Shown: positions 26,801-36,758 of the stretch, one piece after another
How positions within the stretch are numbered: position 1 is the first letter of the stretch
How the letters are laid out: each line of letters begins with the position of its first letter
Source of the DNA: Chondrosia reniformis
Taxonomy: Eukaryota > Porifera > Demospongiae > Chondrillida > Chondrillidae
Length of the DNA: 64,000 nucleotides
Assembly (NCBI GenBank): GCA_947172415.1
Contig: OX359198.1
Coordinates: 1,643,401 to 1,707,400, forward strand
Direction: 5' to 3'
Made by a program: the position numbers and the translations under genes
The notes under the pieces: generated by a model
Databases searched by the model: none
Told to the model about the DNA's origin: nothing
The model's input: only the letters and a program-made list of their open reading frames with translations

Positions 26801-29800
26801 CCAGGTCTGTCCTCTTTGTACAGTGTCCTGCAGTGTAATGATTGGTCTTAAAGAGCTCACTTACGTACATACACGTGTGCAGTGTAATGATTGGTCTTAA
26901 AGAGCTCACTTACGTACATACACGTGTGCAGTGTAATGATTGGTCTTAAAGAGCTCACTTACGTACATACACGTGTGCAGTGTAATGATTGGTCTTAAAG
27001 AGCTCACTTACGTACATACACGTGTGCAGTGTAATGATTGGTCTTAAAGAGCTCACTTACGTACATACACGTGTGCAGTGTAATGATTGGTCTTAAAGAG
27101 CTCACTTACGTACGTACACGTGTGCAGTGTAATGATTGGTCTTAAAGAGCTCACTTACGTACGTACGTACACGTGTGCAGTGTAATGATTGGTCTTAAAG
27201 AGCTCACTTACGTACATACACGTGTGCAGTGTAATGATTGGTCTTAAAGAGCTCACTTACGTACGTACACGTGTGCAGTGTAATGATTGGTCTTAAAGAG
27301 CTCACTTACGTACGTACGTACACGTGTGCAGTGTAATGATTGGTCTTAAAGAGCTCACTTACGTACATACACGTGTGCAGTGTAATGATTGGTCTTAAAG
27401 AGCTCACTTACGTACATACACGTGTGCAGTGTAATGATTGGTCTTAAAGAGCTCACTTACGTACATACACGTATACACACATGCATGTGATAATAGCCAT
27501 AATATAGCAAGAAGGCCGGAGAACTACTCGAGAAACTGGTGTTAATTACTGCAAGTACTCGAGAGTATTCTCTCAAACGACTGCTTGTAGTCTGCCAACT
27601 ACACGCTAATATTTACCTAGGTTATTTTATCAGTGCACATGCATGTAATTAATATTAGACTTCTCTATACAGGTGAAAAAAGAATTGACAAAGGAAAGAG
27701 TAAATCATCGCTCACCTTCAGGATGGTGTCTCATACACTATGTAGCCTATTTTGGAGTAAGAGTAGTATTATTAACATTTATAATGTAATATTCTACATA
27801 CATACTATATATGCTTATGCATTTTTAATAGATTTTGAGTCCCCAGATAGGATAGAACTGACTGTGGTCACTTGGTTGATTTGGCCTAATAATAATATCT
27901 GGTAATCATTATTTGTGTCTGTTATTTGACTCAGCAGTGTCAATACAACCTTATTTGGCTGTGAGAATTCTCTTAAACTTCTCTTAATTTCCATTTCTAT
28001 ATATAGCATGTAACCCTAGTTGGAATACTAGGAGAATATGGTTGTAACTTTGCTGCACTGACAAGGAATGGACAGACAGCTGTTCATCTTGCTGCTTGGA
28101 AAGGAGTGAGTAAGCTATTTATTCTGTGTAATTATGCCAGTAACTGTTGTATTAGATCTACGTCTGTAGCCTTTCCGTGTCTAGCTGTAGTCTTTCCTGT
28201 TTGACTGTAGTCTTTCCTGTTCAGCTGTAGTCTTTCCTGTTCGGCTGTAGTCCTTCCTGTTTGGCTGTAGTCCTTCCTGTTCAGCTGTAGTCATTCCTGT
28301 TCAGCTGTAGTCCTTCCTGTGCAACTGTAGTCTTTCCTGTTCGACTGTAGTCTTTCCTGTTCGACTGTAGTCTTTCCTGTTCGACTGTAGTCTTTCCTGT
28401 TCAGCTGTAGTCTTTCCTGTTCGACTGTAGTCCTTCCTGTTCAGCTGTAGTCTTTCCTGTTCAACTGTAGTCCTTCCTGTTCAACTGTAGTCTTTCCTGT
28501 TCAACTGTAGTCTTTCCTGTTCGACTGTAGTCTTTCCTGTTCGACTGTAGTCTTTCCTGTTCAGCTGTAGTCTTTCCTGTTCGACTGTAGTCTTTCCTGT
28601 TTGACGGTAGTCTTTCCTGTTCAGCTGTAGTCTTTCCTGTTCGACTATAGTCCTTCCTGTTCAGCTGTAGTCTTTCCTGTTCAGCTGTAGTCTTTCCTGT
28701 TCAGCTGTAGTCCTTCCTGTTCAACTATAGTCTTTCCTGTTCGACTGTAGTCTTTCCTGTTCGACTGTAGTCCTTCCTGTTCGACTGTAGTCCTTCCTGT
28801 TCAGCTGTAGTCTTTCCTGTTCGACTATAGTGTTCCTGTTCAGCTGTAGTCATTAATGCATTATCCAACCACTATTTAAACAGCAGTCATAGCATCAAAC
28901 CAGAAATTAGTTTGTGTAGCTCAGTCCATTCCCTCTCTAATCACCTACATGCAGTATCGCTCCTTAGGTTCTTTTTCAAGTACCATAATCATTGATATAA
29001 TCCTTTTTTTGTATCCCTTACCAGTTTAATTTTATAGTGAAATTACTGATAAGTAAAGTTCCAAGCCTTGCCTCTATTGAGAGTGAAGATGATGGTTTTA
29101 CTCCACTTCACTGGGGAGCTATTGGAGGAGTAAGTACAATAGTCACACTTGTTGCTAGCATGATTTATTAGAGGATTTTGTGGTATCCATGACTTCCTAA
29201 TATCTTTGTACTTTCACTGTACGTAATACGTATACACGTATCCTGTATATTACAAGTATATACGTACGTATATATAGGAAATGCTTTAAAATTAGGAGTC
29301 AATTAATTTCACAATACCCCTGTATGTAAAATGTAAAACACTTTTTTTAATAACTACAGCATTTTTCAAATAATCTATGTAATAAATATATGCGGGCCTT
29401 TAGTATAACAGCCTACATACATACATAAAGTTTACAAAATTATATTAATAGATTTAATTTGTACTTGCTATTCTTGTACGTAGCTGAATTTCTATGAGTA
29501 TTATTTGACTGTTAGCACTCTTATTTGTCTCTCCATGCATTGCCTCACAGCATGTAGCTGTAATAGATGTATTGCTAGCTAATGGTGCTAAGGTGAACAA
29601 GAAGAGCACTAAAATTGGTTGCACTGCTCTGCACTTTGCAGCTCAATACAATGTAGGTATTAATATGGCATTATATATATACGTATGATCTGTATCATTA
29701 ACATGTATTTAGAGATACCTATGTGTGTATAAGGTAAAACAAGTGTGGATATGGTACCTATCATGCATGTATACACATGTATGTGTATATATTATTATAA

Positions 29801-31216
29801 ATCATGATTTCACTCCTTATATATATGTACGTATGTATAGCATACACATGTGGCACAGTGTCTGCTTACTAATGGAGCTGATCCAAATTCAAAAACACAT
29901 ACAGGTGACACACCACTTCACTATGCAAGCTGGAAAGGGGTCAGTAAAAGTTTCTTATGGAATGACTTGCTTATTTAGTCAATAACCAATAATCATGGCA
30001 TGCAGACTAGATAATCAGCTTCCCGTAGTAGCGCGAAACAATTGAATTATTTCAGGACGTTTCATGCTACTACAGGAAGCTCATTATATCTAGTTTGTCA
30101 TATAAGGAACATAGTAATGAACCTTTATATTCCATCAATCACTGAACATATTTATCCTCTTGTATGCATTATTTATATATATATATATAAGTTGATTGGA
30201 AAGGGAGTTATTTGTATATTTCCTGTACTTTGCCCTCCCAAGATGAGACTTCAAGTCACTCAGTCAGGCATCACTGGTTATCTATATTGATATTATAGAC
30301 TTTTTACTATTAAAGTGGTAATCAGTGACTAAGAGAGTCCTACATACATAAGTACTATTAAAGTGACTAAGAGATAATTGCTGGTTGCCACTTTAATAGC
30401 AGCTCAATCTCCCAAGTCAGACCTCACTTATCCGCACCTCAGGTAACTGGTTCCCTCGCCATTTGCATCTTTTTCTGCTGTAACGAATCTGCACAATACA
30501 TTTTTATCATAAACCTCGCTATCCGTATCTGGGCACGCTTTTTGTATAATATTATATACCAATCCATATAATTTTCCCTCAGTTACGGTAACCATTTTTT
30601 AATAAATCCATGTGTACGTTCCAGGTCGATTATTTCCATTTTACTGCCTATGTTAAGTGTATACATGTATGTATATACGTACAGCTACGTATATGGCCTA
30701 TACGTGTATATAGTGTATACTGGTTGCCAACTTAATAGGACTTCGGTCCCCCAGCCAAGATAAGACTTCGGTCACTTGGCTGGTTTGGTGTAATAATTTC
30801 CAGTGATTATTTTGATCATAGTGTATACGTATGTATAGGAATATATAATATTCTTACTCTCTATTCCTTGAAATAAATAGCACCAATCGGTTGCCATGTT
30901 ACTCCTGTCCAATCATGCTGAAAAGTCAATTCTAAACAATTTGGGGAAATCTGCCTTTGATGAAGTTGCCAAAAGAAGAGTAAGTTTGTGTTTTATAGCA
31001 AATAATACACTTCAGACTATTGTTTATTCCTTTCAATAATCTATAGCAGCTATCATACATATTGTATTATTGCTTTATATGTACTGTATATGCTGCCTAA
31101 TATTATGCAATAGTTTGTAATCTTTTGAACAGGGGTCAGATGACCTCCGACAATTGTTAGTGAGTGCCAAGATAAGAAAAGAAGTATACCCGCCAGCTAT
31201 TGACATAACATCATAA
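23840..31216 (+). CDS. Ankyrin-repeat protein, 9 exons, 289 aa
   Basis: Exons: 23840-23899, 26667-26804, 27673-27756, 28007-28105, 29025-29129, 29551-29652, 29841-29939, 30881-30979, 31133-31216 (870 bp, all introns phase 0). After an acidic linker (DEREEEENEED) the protein is a run of ankyrin repeats, one repeat per exon. It begins GNIDQ/VKKELTKERVNH and then shows the canonical helices HVTLVGILGEYG, TAVHLAAWKG, TPLHWGAIGG, HVAVIDVLLANGA, TALHFAAQYN, HVAQCLLTNGADPN, TPLHYASWKG and HQSVAMLLLSNHA. The C-terminus is short and basic. Such proteins are protein-binding scaffolds; no catalytic domain is present. Exon 1 is placed by its ATG and perfect GTAAGT donor; a missed exon in the 2.8-kb first intron is possible. 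The donor at 26804 (CAG|GTCTGT) is weak. The promoter is shared with the USP gene. Confidence 0.9.
25047..25420 (-). pseudogene. Unassigned coding-like fragments on minus, next to the 45-bp array
   Basis: Two pieces look protein-like. One, read from about 25420 down to 25232, has KNKREELRVVIEDIDKK, then GDILDAAMYLVTMYYGNILE. The other, ending at 25047, has YSPCPPMSPEERNELKGGTE. They are in different frames and are separated by AT-rich sequence. A similar CCCATGTCTCCTGAGGAGC word occurs at about 44757. I do not recognise the family. A relic of a mobile element in the ankyrin gene's first intron is the simplest reading. Confidence 0.3.
25409..25772. repeat. 45-bp minisatellite, ~8 near-identical copies
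   Basis: The unit (ATGTTCTGCATTATTATTAT, then a 25-bp remainder with ACAATAGGGATG) is repeated about eight times with essentially no divergence. Because 45 is divisible by 3 and the unit lacks stops in several frames, it opens long repetitive ORFs on both strands. It lies in the first intron of the ankyrin gene. Confidence 0.95.
26290..26440 (+). repeat. ~58-bp direct repeat, 3 copies
   Basis: The words CAGCTCCAAAACTATGGCAA and TCCATATGAGTACCATTAAA recur three times, spaced about 58 bp apart. The array is in the first intron of the ankyrin gene, about 230 bp before exon 26667. Confidence 0.8.
26831..27473. repeat. 49-bp minisatellite, ~13 copies
   Basis: The unit begins CAGTGTAATGATTGGTCTTA, continues AAGAGCTCACTTACGTACAT and ends ACACGTGTG. 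Length varies by 4-bp ACGT insertions in some copies. It occupies most of the 868-bp intron after exon 26667-26804 of the ankyrin gene. Confidence 0.95.
28166..28850 (+). repeat. 20-bp pyrimidine-rich minisatellite, ~34 copies
   Basis: The unit CTGTAGTCTTTCCTGTTCGA varies at a few sites (CTTT/CCTT, TCGA/TCAG/TCAA). It lies on the sense strand in the intron between ankyrin exons 28007-28105 and 29025-29129. Roughly a dozen copies read TCTTTCCTGTTCAG, like a 3' splice site. Confidence 0.95.
30009..30091. mobile_element. Short foldback element (AGCTTCCCGTAGTAGC family)
   Basis: Arms AGATAATCAGCTTCCCGTAG and CTACAGGAAGCTCATTATAT are inverted. The core has GAAACAATTGAATTATTTCA then GGACGTTTCATGC. 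The core matches, in opposite orientation, that of the element at 31391. It lies in the last large intron of the ankyrin gene. Confidence 0.65.
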
Positions 31217-31390
31217 CCATAATCTAACATCTACGTACAATTTTGCTGACAGTCACTTCTCTCAAAATGTCATATTTTGTATTTGGTGTTTTAATACAGT
31301 AGTTGTGTGATGAGATCTTGTATTATATATATATGTGAACAGAGATTACTTCTATATGATAGAATACAGATTCATTGCTACGTTGGGTCT

Positions 31391-31521
31391 ATGACAAGTG
31401 AGATTAGAGCTTTCCGTAGCCGAAGTGCTTCTATCAGCTGAAGAAGATCTACAGACTGAAACGTCCTGAAATATTTGATTGTTTCGATCGGCTACAGAAG
31501 CTCACTAATCTCACTTGTCAT
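31391..31521. mobile_element. Foldback element with ATGACAAGTGAGATTAG ends
   Basis: The 17-bp perfect termini ATGACAAGTGAGATTAG and CTAATCTCACTTGTCAT are followed by imperfect inner arms (AGAGCTTTCCGTAGCC / GGCTACAGAAGCTCA). The core GAAACGTCCTGAAATATTTG is the reverse complement of the core of the element at 30009. Confidence 0.75.
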
Positions 31522-32049
31522 TACTCCTATATATTTATGTATATATGCAACACAGTGCAATTTACAAATTACTCTTTCTCCTGGGATAACTACAATCAAG
31601 TTAATTATTGCATATTACAAATTTAAGTCACTGAACTGCATATAGTACCATAAAATGTACAACTGAGTGCCAAAAATACAGTGGACACTGAGACAATCAC
31701 ATTTATGCGTGTTTAAAAGCAATAATTTACAACTAGATCATATATTGCTTTATTAATTACATTTTTACACTCACTAGACTGCAGTAACTGTTTCTAAATG
31801 TTACATTAATAAATTCCAAAAAGAGCCGGTCTCTAAGGGATCTCAATCAGACGACACCAATTGCAAGTTGTTATAATGTATGGTAAAATATAGAGCAAAT
31901 CTAAGTATAATATAGATTTGAAAATTTCTAAAACACAATTTGGAAATGTTTCATACATATTTGTGAATGCTGACACCTGACTCATTTGACAGTGTTGCAG
32001 CATTAAATGTACATATGCATTTGAAAGAGATACAGCAAAGGATTCACAG

Positions 32050-32265
32050 AAGATCAAGATAAAGAAAGACAAAGACTCCCAGGATCACTGATGAAGGGTG
32101 GAATTCCCAGAAGCAGCTGTCTGACCCAGTGGAGAAGAAGATAAAAGAAGAAAGAAGACTCCTATATCCTCATCCAAAAGTTCTCTTCAGGTTTAGTTCC
32201 CCTATAGGCTCTTTTACAGAATAGGCATATAGCATGTAGGAAAATGGTATCTTAGATTTTTCAAA
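32050..32265 (+). repeat. Interspersed repeat, GACTCCCAGGG family
   Basis: Starts TTCACAGAAGATCAAGATAA, then GACTCCCAGGATCACTGATG, AATTCCCAGAAGCAGCTGTC, TTCCCCTATAGGCTCTTTTA and the TTAGATTTTTCA end. It is closest to the copy at 58.9 kb. Confidence 0.7.
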
Positions 32266-32739
32266 TATACGTAGTTAATGTGTGGGGAGAGAGGGTATTA
32301 TATACATAAATAAATAAATCAATTGCAAATTTCTTAAACTTTATTGGAAATCTTTCATATATATTATTAGATAATGTCTGTGATAATGTATATGTCTGTG
32401 AATATTAAAGCTTCTTGTTTACATATATGCATTTGAAAGAGATACAGCAAATTGAACGTACTTTAAATACTGGTATACGAAGTTAATGTATGGGGAGATC
32501 TAGCTAGAGATAGGGCAAATTTAAGTGTAAACCAAAATTTCTAAAACTCATTGGAAATGTTTCATACATGTTTGTGAATACGAACACCAAGTTTAAGCTT
32601 CATGTACCCATTTGACACATTTTCAGCACTATATAAAGTTAAGTTCATATGCACATTTCCAAAAACTAAATTTGGAAAATGGACTGTTAGCATGTCAATA
32701 GTATTCTTTTGCAAGTGATCTTAAAAAAGCATTGTTGTA

Positions 32740-33154
32740 GGAACAGTCTCCTTGGAGCTTTGAAGTTTTGTATGAAAGTGATTACCTAAAATGTACTGCT
32801 TTGCCTACATATGGAGCAAAGGAATAGCTGGTAAGATCATTCCTGCTATAGCCACCACGACAGTAGCCATGGTTCTAGGAAAACTCTCCTGGAAACAGTA
32901 CAAGGTACATGAATGTTTGGACTGATAAGTCATTTATATGATACAGGAGATTCAACATCATGGGAGCTCTATATATATATATGATAGGCACATTGTAATT
33001 TAAATTTATCACCATGTTAATTCCCATGTACTTAATATTGGATTGTTTGTACTAATTCTTTAGATTGCTATTGGAATCAAAAAGATTGAGTCATACAAAA
33101 TTAGCTTTCAATCTTGCTCTTCCTTTGAGAACCTATTCAACCTCCAAGTAGACA
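32740..33154 (+). pseudogene. Relic of an E1 ubiquitin-activating enzyme (UBA1-type)
   Basis: The frame ending at 32904 (donor AAG|GTACAT) reads KGIAGKIIPAIATTTVAM, which matches the highly conserved E1 adenylation-domain segment IAGKIIPAIATTTA. The next exon-like piece, 33064-33154, has IESYK in one frame and FNLALP in the +1 frame, matching the E1 stretch SYKNGFMNLALP, so a one-base shift separates them. A full E1 is about 1050 residues; only about 70 can be traced. The upstream frame is closed by stops a few codons before the ATG at 32791. It is therefore a decayed partial copy that keeps intron remnants, not a processed one. Confidence 0.7.
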
Positions 33155-33889
33155 GTAAGCTTCTTTTCAACTTTGTTTACTAGAGGAGCTTTTACATATA
33201 TGAATGCACTACCATTGTAGATTATTAAAATGGCTGTACAACAAAAGTTCATCCAAATCATATTCAGTACACAGACACACAGCTCTGACAAGTCCCAGAA
33301 ATCATTATGGTAAATCTCCTGACTTTGTGCATCTATTAGACTGAGTTAGGTGTCAATAATTAGTACTTTGGTACAACTGCACCTGAAATGTGTAAGAATA
33401 GGCTCCACCAATAAGTTATTCATGTGTGTGTGCTTATAAGTTATAGGAGTGTATATAACAGAGAAAAAATAAGAGGTAGTTTGACTATATATATAGACTA
33501 AGTACATAAAGTGCCAAAAATTGAAATATTGCTAATATGAACTCAGAGGGGTTCTTCAGCAGCCAGATCACCCTTCCCCTAAATCTTCCATTATATAGCT
33601 TGTAGGTACATAGGTACTATTACTATCCAGTGATTGTGCCACATATGCATCTATTTAAATATAATATTATGCAATCACTAGTCAATGTATGTCTCTTCTC
33701 ATGTACGTATATAAACCATGTATTAATATATTACCACTTCATATTGCACACTTATGCATTCTTCACTGTATACTTAAAACAGGTACATTTGAAAGTTTGT
33801 ATACATTTGGAAAGAAGTTAAAAAAAACAAAATCTTATATAAGTAGATTCTATGAAAGTCTGTCTTCTCAGGTTCCGCCACATTTGGTT
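33155..33889. other. Intergenic gap between E1 relic and secreted-protein gene 1
   Basis: AT-rich, with no exon or repeat that I can support. It includes the 3' flank of the minus-strand gene ending at 33890. Confidence 0.5.
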
Positions 33890-36645
33890 TTAAACTCGAA
33901 TACTAACAGTGAGATCTTCCATATGTTTGTCCATCATTTTGCCATACACACTGAAAACAACTGTTCCATTCTGGACAGTCACATTTTGACAGCTTTCACC
34001 TATAAAGTAATACAAATTTAGAAACTTATAAATGAAGTATAAAGGTCCCTTGTCTAGTGCAGACAGATAAATTATTATATAGGCTCCATAGGAGGCCAGA
34101 CTAGGCAAGTTCTACTGTACATTTATTGTGTTATGGAATCTGTGTACATTATGAGATTCTATATAAATTTCTCTTGCAATTGTATACTTACAATCATATT
34201 TGTTGTCGATATGACCATTGTTGCCAATTGAGCATTTGTACTTTCTTATTTCAGTGGAAGTGAAGCAAATTACTGCTCCACTTGTAGTAGCCCTGGCACT
34301 CATCCAAAATGGTTCAGTATATACTAAATACATATAGATATACAAAGCTGAATTATTACAATATATATATTTACAATGTCAGTAATAATATATGTAGGTG
34401 ATACATGTACGTACGTATATGCATAGCATTGACATTTATTACAATACATACATACGTATGTCTATATATAAGCCAAAAATATTTGTGTCATATATATATA
34501 TATAGGTATGTATGCATCCCAATTGAACCTTCTATTACAATTTAAAATACTAATTATAAATTTTGGTGACTGTATACTCAAATAACCTTTATCTACAGCA
34601 AACTGCAAACTTTCTTCCTTTCCTGTCGAATCATCTGAAATATTAAGTCTGTAGAAGCCTACTGGTAGCCCACCAGTTGGAATGTACATTTTTCCTTCAT
34701 GTTCATGTTCTCCACCTACATTGGAATCAGATTTAACTTTAGTTAGCAAAGTTGTGATTTATTATATAATTATTTAAAATTTATTTTAATAGTCTGCATG
34801 ACTTACAATTGCTGCGGATAATGTCTCCAGTCCTGTCCTCTAGAGTACACTTGTAATGATGGTGCTCTTTGTAAATCCATGAGAAAGTCATTATCTTAGG
34901 AGTACCCCCACCATTAGTACAGGTAGTGATAGATTCTGTATAATGAGGAAAATCTTAAACAAATTTGTTATTTATAGTGTAACATTCCTTTTAATTAACA
35001 TATACATAGGGATATTAATTTTTAGTTTTCTAGAAATGTATTCTAATATTCTGATTTTTCAATTGATTTTATATTTGGGTTGTGATACAACTATAAATAT
35101 GTATATTTCAGACTTACTGAGGTTAAGTGGATCGAAAATGGGTGAGTTTTCAGGACATTGCTGCCGAGGTACACAAGTTCCATTGACTTGTAAGAAACCA
35201 TCTTTACAATAGCAGCCCGGGGCTCTATATGTTGTAGGTCCACTACAAGATTTTTCTTCAGAACAGGCAAAGTACTGTAGTTGTTGAATGTATTCTGGAT
35301 CATTTCTAGTAGTTTTCTGAGCTCCTTTAGAGTACACTGTATTGCATTCTCTTCCCTTTTTAATGAATCTTTTAGCTAAAGATTAAAAATAACAAAGTAT
35401 ATATAAATAAGGTTTTTCCAACATTTACAGTATATATAGGTACATTCATATGGTTTATTAGAGATCCTAAGTAATGGCAGAAAAACATGACCACTCAATG
35501 TATTATATCTATATAGAGTTTATAATACATGTGAGGTGCAGTGTGCATGAGCTAAGAAAGTCACAAAAAGAACTCACTGGTGAATGTACCACTGGATGGT
35601 GTACCAAAGCAAACATTACGACATTTCATGATGAACTTAAAGTCAGTCTCTTCCTCAATGTCTTCACAAGTTATCGGCACATCGTTGAATTTGCATATTG
35701 AATTCTCTTGGCCTGAATTGTAATTAGAACGTTTCTTTGAGTACATAATGAAAGTTAATTAAGTGTACATATATTACGTACGTATACACAATTTCGTGTA
35801 ATAGTTAGACTTAGTTAAACCATGGTTATATGATCCCTTTGAAAGTATGGTATATCAATGGTATAAAAACGTTCGTCGTGTAAAATACAAAACCCTTTTG
35901 GGACGGGAGTAAATAGCAAAAATGCCGTATACTATTCATTTTGAGAATTATTACAGTCAGCAAGCCAGGAAGAAATCAGTCTCTACTTAGCGTAGGAAGG
36001 TTCGCCTCGATCGTCTCAAATTTCACCTCGGGGCGAAACTGGTAGGATTTAGTTACGTAAATCCGTATCTAACCAAAAATCATCACTATCCATCCACCTA
36101 TAGTATAACCTTCGTATTGAAATATTACACAATGTTGACCATATGACCCCGTGCATCTTTCAAACCAAACCTTTCTAAGTGCTAAATTTTAATAACTATA
36201 AGTTCCAGTCTAAGAGTAAAGCATTATGTATTTGCAGGCGACTTACAAATTTTTCTCTCAAGTGTAGTAAATTTTCCAGTGTTTGAAATTCCTTTTTGCA
36301 GTAGTATGTTGCAGGTTGGATTGTATCCTCCGATCCAATTTAATTGTATTGTCCAACTAGATCTGTCTTGATTATAGTAGCCGAATACACTTGAACTTAC
36401 AGGAATGAAACAATATCTTCGTCTTCCATTTGCCTGTAATACCAATCCAACTAAATAAAAATGATTTTATTAAATTAATTTGTCAATAGGTACAATATGT
36501 TAGATTAAAAGGTCCATATATACACCCAATCAAATTTACTATATAATACAGCTGACAATTTAACTTTTAGAGATGATATAAGTATATAAATACTGAAAAG
36601 AAACTCACAGAGTAATATATATGCAAGTAATCCGCTTCCTACCAT
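33890..36645 (-). CDS. Secreted Cys-rich TIL/beta-sandwich protein, paralogue 1 (377 aa)
   Basis: Exons in transcript order: 36609-36645, 36247-36450, 35578-35712, 35118-35375, 34807-34935, 34587-34715, 34192-34323, 33890-33999 (1134 bp). Every intron is in phase 1. The signal peptide begins MVGSGLLAYILLFGLVLQ and is split by intron 1. Exons 2-3 form a Cys-rich domain (YYNQDRSSW, then CKFNDVPITC and CRNVC). Exon 4 has a TIL-like half (EEKSCSGP, PGCYCKDGFLQVNGTCVP, QQC), as in trypsin-inhibitor-like modules. Exons 5-8 look like all-beta Ig or FN3-like folds (MTFSWIYKEHHHYKC, PVGFYRLNI, GAVICFTSTEI). There is no transmembrane helix or GPI-type tail. It is the most diverged of the three paralogues. 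A protease-inhibitor or adhesion role is inference. Confidence 0.92.
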
Positions 36646-36750
36646 CCTGTCAAGCTATTTCAAGATAGAAGTCTTGTAGTTTTCTTGAATGGGTACAATT
36701 CTATCTATTGCTCTTGTGCTGGCTTGCTGCAGTTGGAGGCAGTTTGGCAC

Positions 36751-36758
36751 CTTTTATA
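36751..36758 (-). promoter_or_regulatory. TATA box of secreted-protein paralogue 1
   Basis: On minus TATAAAAG (context GGTTATAAAAGGTGCC), about 106 bp upstream of the ATG at 36645. Confidence 0.6.

Larger units (their letters stand above)
31217..32700. other. Intergenic region with local repeats
   Basis: Downstream of the ankyrin gene. It holds the foldback at 31391, an interspersed repeat at 32050, and three diverged copies of a local segment of about 130-170 bp (about 31868-32040, 32320-32450, 32480-32640). These share AAATTTCTAAAAC, TTTCATACATATTTGTGAAT and CATTTGAAAGAGATACAGCA words. No gene was seen. Confidence 0.5.

Noticed and set aside
26831-28850. Possible CRISPR arrays
   Set aside because: The repeats are directly contiguous with no unique spacers, and the genome is eukaryotic; they are minisatellites.
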